Origin: Pochonia chlamydosporia 170
Taxonomy: Eukaryota; Ascomycota; Sordariomycetes; Hypocreales; Clavicipitaceae
Reading direction: 5' to 3'
NCBI RefSeq assembly: GCF_001653235.2
Contig: NC_035791.1
Coordinates: forward strand, 5,704,001 to 5,768,000
DNA: 64,000 nucleotides
Shown: in pieces, positions 10,939 through 22,253 of the stretch
Position numbering within the stretch: the first letter of the stretch is position 1
How the letters are laid out: each line of letters starts with the position of its first letter
Made by a program: the position numbers and the translations under genes
Notes under the pieces: model-generated
Databases searched by the model: none
What the model saw: the letters and a program-made list of their open reading frames with translations, nothing else
What the model was told of the DNA's origin: nothing

Positions 10939-12589
10939 TGTCGGGGGTAGGAAGCACCAAATATTATGGGATCTTTGTTAGGTACTTAAGATGATTTATT
11001 ATACAGTCATGCTCTATCAACGTCTCCTTTTTCGTCAAGGAGGCATTATGACGCCGGATTGGTGAATATTCCGAGACAGGCTAATGATCATAGCATGCAC
11101 GACTTGGCCATTCATTTAGTGGCGGCCATCTTGACTACATAAGCAGATGCCAGATAAATACGGCAACGAAGTGTCGTTACCGGGAGTTCTTCAACGGTCA
11201 AATAGCGAAATATCGTCCAAACCCCGAGTCGAGTTGTGTGGCGGCATCAGTATAGGCAACCGGAAGGCAGTACAAGAGGTCAAGAGACTGGTGTTCATCT
11301 GCGGAAAAGAATCCGTAGCAAGAGGGTGCCAATGTTGTTACGCATTTGAAATTCTAGAGTTACAGCGAGAGAAATAGTCAGAGTTATTTCCGGAGTTTCA
11401 AGAGTTACCGCTTGATAGTTGACTGTATCATCTGTATTAGTAGAGTTTAATGTTGGTTACTATTCTCAATGTAATCGATAAGCTAGAATAGAATTAGACA
11501 CTAATGGAGCAGTTTGTGAGACTGGGTCTGCGATCTTTAAACCTCAGTAATGTCTATGGATTCGTAAGGCTTTTGCCTTGACAAGACCGCAAAGTCTTCC
11601 TATATACTGGCAGTGGAAGTTGCAAGAAAGGCTGAGTTGCAGTTGGGTGAGGACGGGGGTGTATACATAACTATATGTAGTCTCTCCACCGCCCTGGTGC
11701 AAGCTTGGCTCAGGTGTTCCACGTTCTGGGCCACAAGAAGTGGGCGCGAGGTTCTTATAAAGCTTGTACTTTATGCCGTGGCTTAAATGACTGAGTTCAT
11801 GCTAGCAGCAAACTATTTGCATTTTGTTCTCTGCAACACAGAAGTTGAAATATATTCCAAATTCCCTAGCTTTGCAAAGTTACGGCATGTTGTGGTACTA
11901 TTAACCTTTATACGTTGGCAGTATTCGTTCTCTGTGTACAGCGTCATGACAGAGTCTCAAGCATGAAGTACTGTTGTTTAACCTTTAAATCCTTCCCCAG
12001 ATAACAGCTGAGGGTACTAACAGCATCAAGTGCGGGACGTGTTTACAGGGGAAGAGAGTTTCAATGTCATTCTAGAGGGACCAGACTCATGTGATCTGGT
12101 TTGTGTGAGGCCCTAGGCCATGCGCAACGAGCCGTGGTTTGCCCTCGTATGCTACAAAGAGGTCTCAATTCAACTCTTGGGACAGGTGGCCTCAGCCAAG
12201 GACAAGTCCGCTATCCAAATTATTTTGTGGTTATTTGCCAGAAAGCCAGGTCTCTAAAGCCTGGCACGGGAACCGCCTGAGTATACCATTCCTTATTTTG
12301 GTCGTCTTGCTGTTGGGGTTGAGCCAGTCGTAATATCCCAGCAGATCATTCAACGTACATGTATCAACATACAGACGTGTCTAGCTAGGCTACCGCACTT
12401 AAGCATGCATACTCAGGTGTGGCATAATTATTTAAAACCCCGCTTATCCCGTCATTCCCGTGTCCTTGTTCCGACTTGACACGTCTCTCGTTCTTGTACC
12501 AGACATTATCCCTTGTCGTCTGGTTTGCTTGCAACTTAACATTGCCCAAGGCCATAATTACTACCAGTCAGGCTTGAATCATTGCTGGT
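10939..12589. other. Intergenic, no gene recognised
   Basis: A 1.65-kb spacer. Small open frames occur (for example near 11150-11377), but none shows a domain, codon bias or splice continuation. The stretch 12420-12589 is CT-rich and may be the leader of the next ORF. Confidence 0.55.
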
Positions 12590-13438
12590 ATGATCACCGT
12601 CATTGCCTGCATCGCCGCTGTAGGCTTCATGGTCAGCCCGCTTGGCCACTTACATTTTATCCACTCTCTATCCGGGGGTTGCCGCCGCCGAACGACCACG
12701 TCGTCACAAGCCGTCTTCACACTTTCGCGATATTATGTGAAGCGAAATGCCAATTATGTTCTTTCAGAGCGCGACATTATCATCTTTGACTTCCACAGGG
12801 CAGCACCAAACGTTTTCATTGAGGTACCAACAGGCAGCCGCTGGTACAGCGTCCCCCAGACTCATCACACAGTAGAGGCCTGTATTAGTATTCGAACACG
12901 ATCAGGCGTGTGGTTCATCGGTAGCATGATCGCGGGGCAGCCGGTACTCTGGGGCCCCGAGCTTCCTGATCATTGGATGTATTTTGCTGGTAATCACAGG
13001 GGGATATCTCCCTCAACTGCTGAGATTATTGGGTCAAAGCAATCTTGTGAGCTGTATCATACTATTGCTAGTGTTGAACAGGACGCAGAGGCTTTCTTCT
13101 CGCTTTGCACCACGCCTCTGTGGGTGCGGCTCCTCTACACGGCTGCGGGCTTGTTCCCTCTGGCTCGGGCGTGGCTCGTTCATAAGATCTTGTGGATTCA
13201 GCTGCGTATGATATTTTACAAGAATGATTACTGGGAAAGCCATGGTGCCTGTTACTTCTTCCGCTGGTTTTACTGGATGTGGGCGCCGCAGTGGGTTCAA
13301 GACTTTGAGGACTGGAGCGAGTTTGCCATTTCCTATGCCGTGCAATGGTCATCATATTGGACAGGGAGATTGCTGCTGGGCATGAGAGAGTTCTATCCCG
13401 AGTATGCGATGGATACTGAACTGGAACAGAAATTGTAG
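12590..13438 (+). CDS. Unknown Trp/Tyr-rich protein, 282 aa
   Basis: I do not recognise this ORF. It is a long ATG-started frame with a CT-rich leader upstream. The N-terminus is hydrophobic (about residues 1-20), which may be a signal or anchor segment. A second hydrophobic stretch lies near residues 180-200 (LLYTAAGLFPLARAWLV). The second half is packed with aromatic residues, including FFRWFYWMWAPQWV. No catalytic motif is visible. It may be an orphan secreted or membrane protein, or part of a longer gene. It sits between an intact SGNH esterase and an SGNH relic, on the same strand. Confidence 0.45.
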   Translation: MITVIACIAAVGFMVSPLGHLHFIHSLSGGCRRRTTTSSQAVFTLSRYYVKRNANYVLSERDIIIFDFHRAAPNVFIEVPTGSRWYSVPQTHHTVEACISIRTRSGVWFIGSMIAGQPVLWGPELPDHWMYFAGNHRGISPSTAEIIGSKQSCELYHTIASVEQDAEAFFSLCTTPLWVRLLYTAAGLFPLARAWLVHKILWIQLRMIFYKNDYWESHGACYFFRWFYWMWAPQWVQDFEDWSEFAISYAVQWSSYWTGRLLLGMREFYPEYAMDTELEQKL

Positions 13439-14333
13439 CTGGTCTCCTTCCGTCTTTAGTTCTCATGTACCGTCTCAACCCTAGTCATATCAACACTATT
13501 GCAAAATGCAATGTGTCCATGGCATAACTGGAGAGGTAACTGGAGAAGTGCATCTCCAGAGAACTCGTGGCCTTTAACCTAGTCCGTACTACTCTGTCAG
13601 ACGTCTCTCGGCTATTTTCACGAGAACTATATTTACCCATGGGGGCTTGCCTACGCAACAGCCTGGAAATAACTCTATGCATAACAATACCGTGGATGTG
13701 ATGTAGAGAACTTGGGATGGCCGCCTGCTTGCACGCTCGAAGCCCGTGCCAACCGCGGCTCGATGAAGCTATCATAACGGGCTTGGTGCCGTACTTCCGA
13801 GAAGGCCATAGAAGCTAGATGCAGGGGAGCAATAGCGCCATCTTAGTTTGCATTCTGAAATTACAGAAGCGGCAAGCTACCCCAGAACCAACAGAATTCC
13901 ACTAGCTGACAATATCTTATTCGTCGGCGCAGTAGCAATTTCGAGTTCAACGGTTGACTCTGCAGCAAACAAGGGGGAGCGATGCATCTTGCGCTAATCT
14001 CTTTTTTTGACAGCTGCATATCTTGGCAAGTAAGGTTAACAAGTACAAACTGATACGGTTATTTCACAGCACAACGTTAGTACTCTGAGGTTATTTAATT
14101 AGGGAAAGCGGAGCTTTACGTGAATGAAGCAATGCAAAGTCCAGCCATTGGAAGCTGGTGGCTCTGGCAACTCGACCACAGGAAGTCGCCTCAGCCCTTT
14201 GGCGGCGACTCCTCGTATAAGGTATGACTCCTTCAGCGCTAAACAACTAGCGCAGACTTCATTTCCTTAAGTAGTCTGCCTTAACCTTCCCTTGATAATC
14301 TTGCGGCTTTTCATCTGACTGCCATCTAAGTTA
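13439..14333. other. Intergenic, no gene recognised
   Basis: A spacer of about 0.9 kb between the Trp-rich ORF and the SGNH relic. Open frames present are short and without motifs. No missing 5' part of the downstream SGNH gene was found here. Confidence 0.5.
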
Positions 14334-15305
14334 TGGCACAACGTCTTGGACTATGGGGCCGTCGGCGATGGCGTCCACGACGATACAGCCGCAGCCTGAC
14401 ACCTCGGACCTTGACACCGTGTCGCTAACTGGGAATGATCTCGGCTTCGGTGATATCGTAGCCCATTGTATCATGGGGTGGCCTTTTCGCGAGATAATTG
14501 TGAACAGGGCATCGCCGCGGCTAAGAGTAAGCTGGATAGGGGCGAACTGATAAACGACTTGGTATTTAGGGTCATGCATAACGTACTGGAAAAGTTAAAA
14601 AAGCCCTCCCAGCACAAACGTTTCATTGTCTACTGGACCGGTTACCTAACATTCTTTGCCGTGGAGGACAGCACATGTGATAAATGCTGGTTCCACGAAT
14701 GGTGGTATGCTGGCGACTACCTCACAACACTGCTACGGAATCGACTCAACGAGCTCTCCTACCAGGTAAACAGCCAGCTCAGCTTTGCCATCCGAAAGTA
14801 CAACGCTGGGCGTCCCTATCCTGCCGTAGTCTGGATCTCGCCAGACGACGCCGACTACATCTATAAAGGGCATCGCTTTTGCGACAAGGGCGTTGCTGAG
14901 CCGCTCAAGGGCAAGGATCAAAACGCGGTAGCTTTCTTCTACCACAAGGGGGACGATGACGTTCCTGAGCCTCCCTTTCGCCTACCTGACCAGAAGGATG
15001 GCGCGCCAACTTCTTGGCAACTGCAACTATACAAGAGCGATACATGCAACGACAACGTGACACTCTTCGAAGGGGACTGGGGCTCTGAGATGATTTGCGA
15101 TATCTCCAAGGGTATCGCCAATGGCACCATCAGCGTCGACGAATTCAATACTGCCGAGGGTCCGAGCGCTGTCGCCTACTCCGATGGGAAAGGAGACTTT
15201 ACCGTGATAGATCTTGACGTGAAATATGCCAAGATGTTTCATCCGAAGACGCGAGCCAACTGGCATGTTGCGCAGGCTGTGTTTCAAGCACTGAGGTTAA
15301 ATTAA
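14334..15305 (+). pseudogene. SGNH hydrolase relic, truncated and frameshifted
   Basis: From 14472 to 15305 one frame encodes the back half of an SGNH hydrolase. It ends with a block-V-like FHPKTRANWHVAQAVFQAL and includes Trp/Cys-rich sequence (WYAGDYLTT, VWISPDDADYIYKGH). Just upstream, in the other frame at ~14424-14478, is the block III region LTGNDLGFGDIVAHCI. The two parts are joined in homologues, so about one base is missing near 14471. Block I with the nucleophile Ser is absent. At 14334-14396 there is instead the unrelated signature NVLDYGAVGDGVHDDT, typical of the N-terminus of pectate-lyase-like/GH55 beta-helix enzymes, closed by a stop at 14397-14399. The locus looks like a dead, chimeric remnant. 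Confidence 0.7.
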
Positions 15306-15616
15306 CGGACGCGCTACCCGGTGAAGGAAGATATGTACAGCCTAAATACTCTCCAACTTCCAAAGTCGAATTTCCAAAATATGGGTTGAAAGCCTTTTAA
15401 ATAGGTAAAGAGCTTCTGTTTCAATAGACTTTTATAGCTTTTGTACATTATCTTCCACTAGATTTAGCACTTCAAGTTAATAGATTTAGATATTTAAACC
15501 TGCTGACAAAAGGCCCAGTGATATTCGTCGCACTGGGCTAACAAAACTCAAAATTTAACAAGATCAAATGTCAGTACCGTGTGTAAGGACCTTCATGCCG
15601 AACTCGATGAGAAATT
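15306..15616. other. Intergenic, AT-rich
   Basis: A 311-bp tail-to-tail spacer between the SGNH relic and the bZIP gene, AT-rich at 15390-15500. Nothing else is seen. Confidence 0.6.
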
Positions 15617-16643
15617 TCATATAGATCGCAAGAGTGGTTCTTCCCCTCGAGATCTTCTCCAACGATTAGTCGATTCAATTATGTCTTGGCACCCCTTTAT
15701 ACACCAACCCCATTTTCGCAAGAAACCCGCGGTAACTTCCCAGCTTTCAGGACAATGAGCAGCACCCCACACAATGATGCCATTCCGATTCGCCGTGAAG
15801 TCATCCTCGTCCCCGTAATAAGGCGCCTGTTCTTCGGCGATAGACGTACATGTATCTTGTCGGCTTTGGGGCCCACAGAAGCAGAAGGGGTCGACTAGGT
15901 GGCCAACCAAGTCTTCGATGAGCTCTGCCCAGTTGAATCGGCCCTCGTTTTCGATGAGATTATCGCGTATTCTTGGAAATGGAAGTAGGTCGATGCATGT
16001 TGCGTGCACAAGAGTATTCTGCAACGTGGTTGGACAAAGAGACCTGGGAAGGTCGGTTGAGGTTGACATGATTGCTGCGCGGCCAGGGAGGACCTGTTCA
16101 GGAGGCATGAGCTGCAGCCTCTGAGAGTTGTTGCATTTTGCCAGATACGAAGCAAGAGCCAAAAGTACGAGTTTGTTATCAAAGAGGCCGCGCAGCACAT
16201 TTAGGTGAATGAGGTGCAGCAGATGATCCTGTGCAGGGGAGGGAGGTCTGAAGCCGAGGTTGTCGAGCTGAGCCTTCGTATATCGTTCTTTTGCGTTGGT
16301 CAGGACGAGCTCTTTGCTGCTGCTTCTTGGTGTAATACTTTGTGAAGAGCTAATGAGATGACGACTCCGAACAGACGTTGAAATGCCACTGGTATTGCCG
16401 GGGTCTTGGTAAGTGTATCGCCATTTGTCGACTTGGTACGGGCGTCGGTGTGTTCTGGCTGGGGTATCGTGTTCTCTTAGCCGCGATCCTACGATGATCA
16501 GAGTCAATTTATCTAATTCTCCGAGGTCAAGGTATTGAGGCAGTACAATCAGTACTGGCGGGCTTACTCCTTGTTCGCTGGTTGAGACGATTCTGCAGCT
16601 TCCTGCGTTGCTTCCGCTCTTCGGCATCCTCGGCTGGTTCCAT
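15617..16643 (-). CDS. bZIP transcription factor with DUF3425 domain
   Basis: Two exons, 16643-16568 and 16488-15617 (intron 79 bp), give 315 residues. The start is set by the short first exon, which encodes a bZIP basic region, AEERKQRRKLQNRLNQRTR; reading straight on in the long ORF frame would miss it. The C-terminal half carries DUF3425: a Leu-rich helix block, then a conserved core with DLLPFPRIRDNLIE and GIIVWG, then WEVTAGFLRKWGWCIKGCQ. Such factors are nuclear DNA-binding regulators, often next to metabolic clusters or stress genes. The leucine zipper after the basic region is weak. It is divergent from an SDR gene 596 bp away, so the SDR is its first candidate target. Confidence 0.87.
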
Positions 16644-17239
16644 GGACTGGGAATCAGAGTGGGGATGGTCCGAGTGGTATCAGTTGATGGTATTAGATGT
16701 TAAATCTTGAGCTAGCCTTCATAAGGGGAAAACGGTCATCTGTGTTGAACAAGGCAGCCGGTGACCATTGTATATATTGAAGTTGACATCCAAAGCACGG
16801 AGTCCCCGCAGCTCAATAACGTCTGGTGGATCTTGAGGCATGCAAATCGATGGATCTAACCGCAAATGGCGAAAATTGTCAGCGAGCTAGTCGACGCCAC
16901 ATTTGGCTGAGACACATGGACGGACTTCATCGCCGCACGATATGGGTAGATGCACTGGAGACAAGTCTACAGCTTTGCATCGAATCGTCTACTTCGGCTC
17001 GAGAATGAGTGAAGTGAGGCGAGATTACGCTAGCTCGGGGAAGCGTGTCTTGGACGCCGGCATGCGCGACGAGTCAGTTTGTAAGGGCGCGCTCCGTATG
17101 TGCCAGACATATATATATAGGCTGATCTGGGTTGTAAATGACCAGACACTTGAGGCAGAATCATCCAGAGCTATTACACCGAAGAAATCGTCTGCACAAA
17201 AATTCTCTTAATACGTCTTGTCAATTTGTTAATCTCACC
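16644..17239. promoter_or_regulatory. Divergent promoter region, bZIP / SDR
   Basis: A 596-bp head-to-head spacer. A TATA-like atatatatatag is at 17107-17119, about 120 bp before the SDR start. A short bZIP-type site may be present but cannot be singled out by eye. Confidence 0.4.
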
Positions 17240-18326
17240 ATGGTCACCATAACTGCCGCTCAAGCATCCAACACCAAGATCGCCGCCACTCTTCCAGCTG
17301 GAATGGTCGGCGTCTTCGTCGGCGGCACCGGCGGGATAGGTGAATACACCCTGAAGAACTTTGCTCGCCATGTAAAGCGCCCCAAGATATACATCGTGGG
17401 ACGGTCCCAAAACGCAGCGGACCGCATTATCCTCGAGTGCACCAAGCTCAACCGGGACGGAGAGTACATCTTCATCCAATCCGATGTTAGTCTCCTAAAC
17501 AACGTTAAGAGAGTGTGCGAGGAAATCACGTCCAAAGAAGAGTCCATCAACTTGTTGTTTCAGACGCAAGGTGGACTACAGACAGAGAGTAAGTCATACA
17601 AGCTGTGGACGCCGTGGACGAGTTTCGCAGTCTTATCACTGACACACACCTTGTTACGCAGAGACATCGGAAGGGCTTTCGAAGATGTATGCGCTCCCGT
17701 TCGCTTCCCGCATTTTGTTTACCCTTGCCCTCCTGCCGACTATTCAAAACGCCTCAGGGCTAAGGCGAGTTGTTTCCGTCTTTGCGGCCGGCTACGAAAG
17801 TCACGTCAACGAAGAGAACTGGGCTGAACACGTAACTAAGCAGCCTCTCAAGGCTCGTGCGCATTTGGCATCAATGATCACCATGGCGCACAACGTGTTG
17901 GCTCAGAAGGCCCCCGATGTGAGCTTCGTTCACAACTTCCCGGGAGGAGTGAAAACCAGCTTCGGCAAGGGAGCCACAGGGATGATGGCGGTGGCCCGCA
18001 TGGCTCTCGCAGTTTTTGGGCCGCTGCTCATGAAATATCGCTCCCCGGAAGAGTCATCAGTACTGCAGTTATACTGTGCTACTAGCGCTGCCTTTCCACC
18101 CGCTTCTGGCGGCGCTGTTGGGGCTGCTCTCGTGGAAAACGCCGCCGTGTCAGTTGGGACCGATGGAAAGCAAGGAAGCGGCAGCTATAACGTTGACGAG
18201 AATTGCGAGAGGGTGGCTCATAGCATCGAAAAGCTTCTCATTCGAGCAAAAGAGGATGGTGTGGAGGAGAGACTCTGGGCACATGTTGTAGGGGAAATCA
18301 AACAAATCACTGGTCAAGTCTTCTAG
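17240..18326 (+). CDS. Short-chain dehydrogenase/reductase
   Basis: Two exons, 17240-17588 and 17662-18326 (intron 73 bp), give 337 residues. The start ATG is in a good context (accATGg). The nucleotide-binding motif GGTGGIG lies near residue 32, followed by YIVGRS (beta-2 end) and SDVSLL. The region expected to hold the catalytic Tyr is replaced by YALPFASRILF and GYESHVNEENW, so the usual YxxxK is not clear. This matches a fungal subfamily of SDR-like proteins annotated only as NAD(P)-binding. Substrate unknown. It likely acts in the cytosol. Its bZIP neighbour suggests joint control. Confidence 0.8.
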
Positions 18327-19531
18327 ATGCTGCGGTTTGCCATCAGGGCCTGAGTCACCCGTGCTCGTTACCGCTTTGGTTCAGAAAAGCCGTCCTCAGA
18401 CTCCAGATGTTAATGCTCAGGAAAGTTGAAATAGAGAAGTTAATACAGAATTTATTCCAGTCATCTTGAACCCTGAATGTACCTAGCACCAGGCTAGTGT
18501 CCCCATCACCGATCATCAGCCGGTTCTTCTTTCCCGCCGACAGGTTTCTTCATGACCTGGATACGTTTTTTTCATATCTATCGACGCCTCTTTATGCCAT
18601 TTAGAGAGCTTCTCAAAATTTAAACAATGAGTGTTAATGGAGCTATACTTGTGCGTACCTCACAAGGTGCATAATATTGTCTATCACTCGCTCGTTCTTG
18701 CAGTCATCTTTAGAGGCAAGCTTGCATACTTCATCGCGGTCAGCATCGAGTCAGACAGGGGTCTCGGGGCTGCCGGACAATTCAAAGGTAGTTGAAGTGA
18801 AGTTGCCAAAAGCGGCGGCAGCTTCGCCTGATTCGGTGCGAACAGTAGCGCTTCCCAGATTCCGTCTGTCAACATTGAAACTTAAGTAGCCTGGGAGTCG
18901 CTGTTAACCCTGTCAGACCAGGTGGCGTTGCTCAATGCATCCAATGTTGGGAATCGCGCCAAGAATCTGCATTGCAAGAAGAGTCAACTGATTGGGTGTG
19001 GCTTGCTTGAGATCTTAGATTGGTCCTAAATCAGACCAGACATGGATGTTTATGCGTCTCAAACTCCGACTTGGCGAGGCGGTGCACACCGAATAAGTTC
19101 ACAGCCAAGACCTTACTTACACCGTATCCTTTATTTAAAACGTGGCTATGCATGACATACGAAATTTAGACCTACTCAATACATTTACTTTCCTTCTGCC
19201 GAATACAGCTTAGTTGCGAAAGCATGAAAGTCTGAAGAAACAAGAGTCGTTCTATTTGCCTAATGACTGGTCCTTCATCTGTAGTCACCGCTGCGTATTA
19301 GTGCCAAGGCTAAATTCCCCAGACTGCCATTTCCACTGCCCACGATATTCTCATGCGAAAGCCGACCAACTTCTTGCTGACAGAATATAAAGATGCTGCT
19401 TTGGTATCACTCATTGCCGTGGTTCCACCACCATTTCCTCGCATCCTTGGATTCTCAGGCTATTTGACCAATTCACTCTTTACTTATTACGGTCAATTTG
19501 TATATTCGCTTTGAGTACATTCACACCAGCC
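18327..19531. other. Intergenic
   Basis: A 1.2-kb spacer. A 70-codon frame at 18677-18889 lacks an ATG and shows no domain. The last 150 bp are CT/AT-rich and probably form the leader of the next gene. Confidence 0.5.
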
Positions 19532-21929
19532 ATGAGAGCTTATCAGTTGCTTGCCTTTTGCGTGGTGGAAGCCATTGCGGCTCCGTGGTCGACCAATCTG
19601 TCACCCGGAGTGCCCAGCACCGCGCATACTGGCGTGGACATCGACCTGGCAGATATCAGTAAGACGATTTTTAAGACTGTTCTGAATAAAGTTGATCTGG
19701 TAACTAAACGTATCACAGCCTCATCCCAAGACAGTTTCAGACGCCAGGCTCCCCTTCCTGCAAAAATTTCCTCCGCAGAGGATTCAAAGAAAGCCGCGCC
19801 CGGTGGCGGAAAATTAGGCGTGCTATACAGAGGTGATTCACGGCCGCCTGATGAAATATTCAGGATAGGATTCACACCAAAGGGTAATGATAGGTCCCTG
19901 CAAGGAAAACTGTCATTCCATGTCAATTCCGCATACGTATCAACATCCCGGTCTCCCGTAGCCGCTTCAATGTACGCCTTCGGTCAAACAGACAATAGGC
20001 AGCCAACGGGCTACATTTACGTGTTGGCACCCGATGGCGTACCAGATGGATATTGGTTTCCCGACATATGGCGCAAAGATGGCCCTGTGCTCAATAACCA
20101 AGAATTCGCCGTGGATGGTTCTATACCGGCTTCGAGTATCTCCCATGCATACCAAGTCACTCAGGACAACCCGTCCAGCAGGGCTATCAAAATCAAGAAC
20201 CCTGGTTATATCTTTAGGTCGTGTCCCCGATGCACCATTTTAAAACGAGCCATCTGCGATCCTGCCAACTTCGTTGAGGACGAAGGGCTAAAGGAGCAAC
20301 CCGCAACCGGGCAACAAGAAGAACCAAAGAAGCCGACACCTGGTGGCAACGAGGATGGGAAGAAACCGCCGACCGAGGCTGAGACAGGGAACACAGACAA
20401 GGCTAAGGCTGGCAATGACGCCGGTCCCCCAAAAAGCAATCAGGAGCCAGATGTGAAAATGACGAAGCTGGCCGAGAAGATTTCGGAGAACGAGTTCAAT
20501 GCAATCGTGGCGAAGCACAAACTTGGCTCCGCTCCCGAGTTCTGGAAAACGACTGTCTCCCAAGCCCGTACAACAATCATCCAGCCGCTAGTGTCCAAGA
20601 TGAAACCGCCTCGCGTTGTAATCAAGGGCCTTGGTAGAGCCATACCCGGTGTTGTTGACGTTTTCTTGACGGCAGGGGCATTGACAAAGGCCTTCCTCAC
20701 GGAAACGTCTGCCTTGGACCGGGCAAGCACTGGGACATCACTCGTCCCGCTGGTAGGTTGCGGAGTAGGCGCAGCGGCCAACAATCAAGACGGGAAAACC
20801 ACTCCTTTCGAGGGGGTCGATACGGCCTTGTGCTTCATTGGTGATGAGTTGATGCTCAGTGCTGTTGGAGCCCCTATTGGGATGGTCGTTTCGCTCGTAC
20901 GCATGATTGTCAGTTTCTTCAGTATACTGGATTCAAGGGAGAAGACTGCCAAGACTCTCCGCGATGAACAATGGAATAATCTTCTAGACGAGAAGATGAC
21001 TCGACTCGTCATTTCCAAGGAGTTCAGAGTCAAGCTGCAGAGCTCTCTGGCTCTGGACTCCATGGTGGTGGCATCCTACGGCGCGGATTGGATCGGGCAG
21101 CTTGTTACAAATTCGACCGTTCAGTTAGACGAAGCCAATCTTCCCAAGGAGTTGAGCGCGGCCAGCTGAAGTCAGCAACCAGACGGAAGCGATCCGAGCA
21201 GAAGTGAATGCCCAGATTGTGAGTCGCCAGCGCCAGTTCCTGCTGAACAACGTGCCTGTCCACTTCTCAAATCTTCTGAAGTCCGTCGCAGAAGAGTATA
21301 ACAAGGAATTCATTGAGAAATGGAAGTCTGCCCAGAAACCGCCAGCGAGGACGCCTGCCGGCGGCTTCGGCAGTGCTGGGGAGCGTTTTGCCGAGGCGCA
21401 GGCTCACCGCAAGACGTTGGAACTGTACGAACAGAATTTGGTAACCACTGCTCAAAAGTTGCGGGATGAGCCGCCAACGCTTCCTGCCGACCTTTCTCTC
21501 GCCTATTACATTGGCGTTGCTGCAGGATTCGGCGAGTCTCAGGTCATCAACCTAGACGACTCTGGACGCCTGGGTTCCACGAGCGTTGAATGGCGCACGG
21601 CTGTTCAGAGAGAAGTAATCGAGCCGAATAAGTACTACACCGATATCACAGGAAAGCAAGCTTCAGAAATAGTAGATCGAGACACCACTGCTGTTGCGGA
21701 AGTCCTTCAAGGCAAAATTACGGAGGCCGAGCTGCCCAGCACTGTTGAAGGGTTGACCAATGTCAAAGAGTTCCATTTGCTCATTGCTATGAACCTTGGG
21801 AGGCTAATGGCTGGCTACAAAAAGAGTGCCCGAGAGGGGGATGGCCGTTATTTTGACCACATGTATGACAATGACAAGCCTGGGCTTCTGCAGCAGCTGA
21901 GGAATTTCGATCAGTCCTCAATGGTGTAA
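19532..21929 (+). pseudogene. Heat-labile enterotoxin A-like ADP-ribosyltransferase, frame broken at ~21170
   Basis: Enterotoxin-alpha-like proteins are secreted mono-ADP-ribosyltransferases, common in insect-pathogenic Hypocreales. The frame opens with a signal peptide (start ATG 19532; the open frame extends upstream without ATG). The catalytic part shows the Arg motif YRGDSRPPDE and the STS motif VSTSRSP. The late motif reads NQEFAVDG, so the second Glu of the usual ExE is kept and the first is Asn. A Pro/Glu/Lys-rich linker follows, then a long C-terminal region with hydrophobic helices. The first frame stops at 21167-21169; the same product continues in another frame to 21929. Either a small indel broke the gene or a 52-bp intron (21124-21175) with a weak donor restores it. 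The two parts are not joined here. Confidence 0.72.
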
Positions 21930-22040
21930 GGCTAGGTATTCATGCATTAGGTATATAGACATTTTATTTCGTAATATCATATTTACCCCGTCACCCAAAC
22001 GATAAAAGCAGTCAATGCCATTTTCCACCAGATTTGGTCT

Positions 22041-22253
22041 GGGAAATAGCCAGGCGCCTCCCGGATTCTGTCTGTGTTATGTGACATTTCGCTATCACAG
22101 CCCTGTTTCTTTGCATGCTCTCGATGCCCATGTTGTGCCAGTTTTATCCCTCCAGCTCTTCCGTCATAGCGGTTCCTTGATATCAGATATTTCAGCACAG
22201 CAGTAACACGCCGCAGCATACACACAGAAACCGGGAGGCGCTGTTCTTCCCAC
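22041..22253. repeat. Imperfect inverted repeat around a copied gene fragment
   Basis: The left arm (about 22041-22076) and the right arm (about 22223-22253) are inverted copies. They share an 11-bp perfect core, ccgggaggcgc, plus cacaga at the inner edge and a looser match further out (3- and 4-nt gaps). Between them lies exactly the 148-bp copy of the luciferase-like gene end. The layout resembles a small non-autonomous element or a hairpin-mediated insertion. No transposase is present and no target-site duplication was confirmed. Confidence 0.6.
22077..22224. repeat. Copy 1 of a 148-bp dispersed repeat (luciferase-like 3' end)
   Basis: Aligns without gaps to 26302-26449 in the same orientation, with about ten mismatches, all in the left half; the right ~75 bases are identical. 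It carries the last ~20 codons of the luciferase-like ORF (minus strand) and its 3' flank. Confidence 0.88.

Noticed and set aside
11147..11377. 76-codon frame in the spacer right of the SGNH esterase
   Set aside because: No motif, weak context and no splice partner; frames of this size are expected by chance.
18677..18889. 70-codon frame, Ser/Ala-rich
   Set aside because: It begins without an ATG and shows no domain; an antisense frame of similar size overlaps it.
21124..21175. Treating the break in the enterotoxin-like gene as a sure intron
   Set aside because: The donor gttaga is poor, no pyrimidine tract precedes the acceptor, and removing it would delete well-coded sequence; kept only as an alternative.
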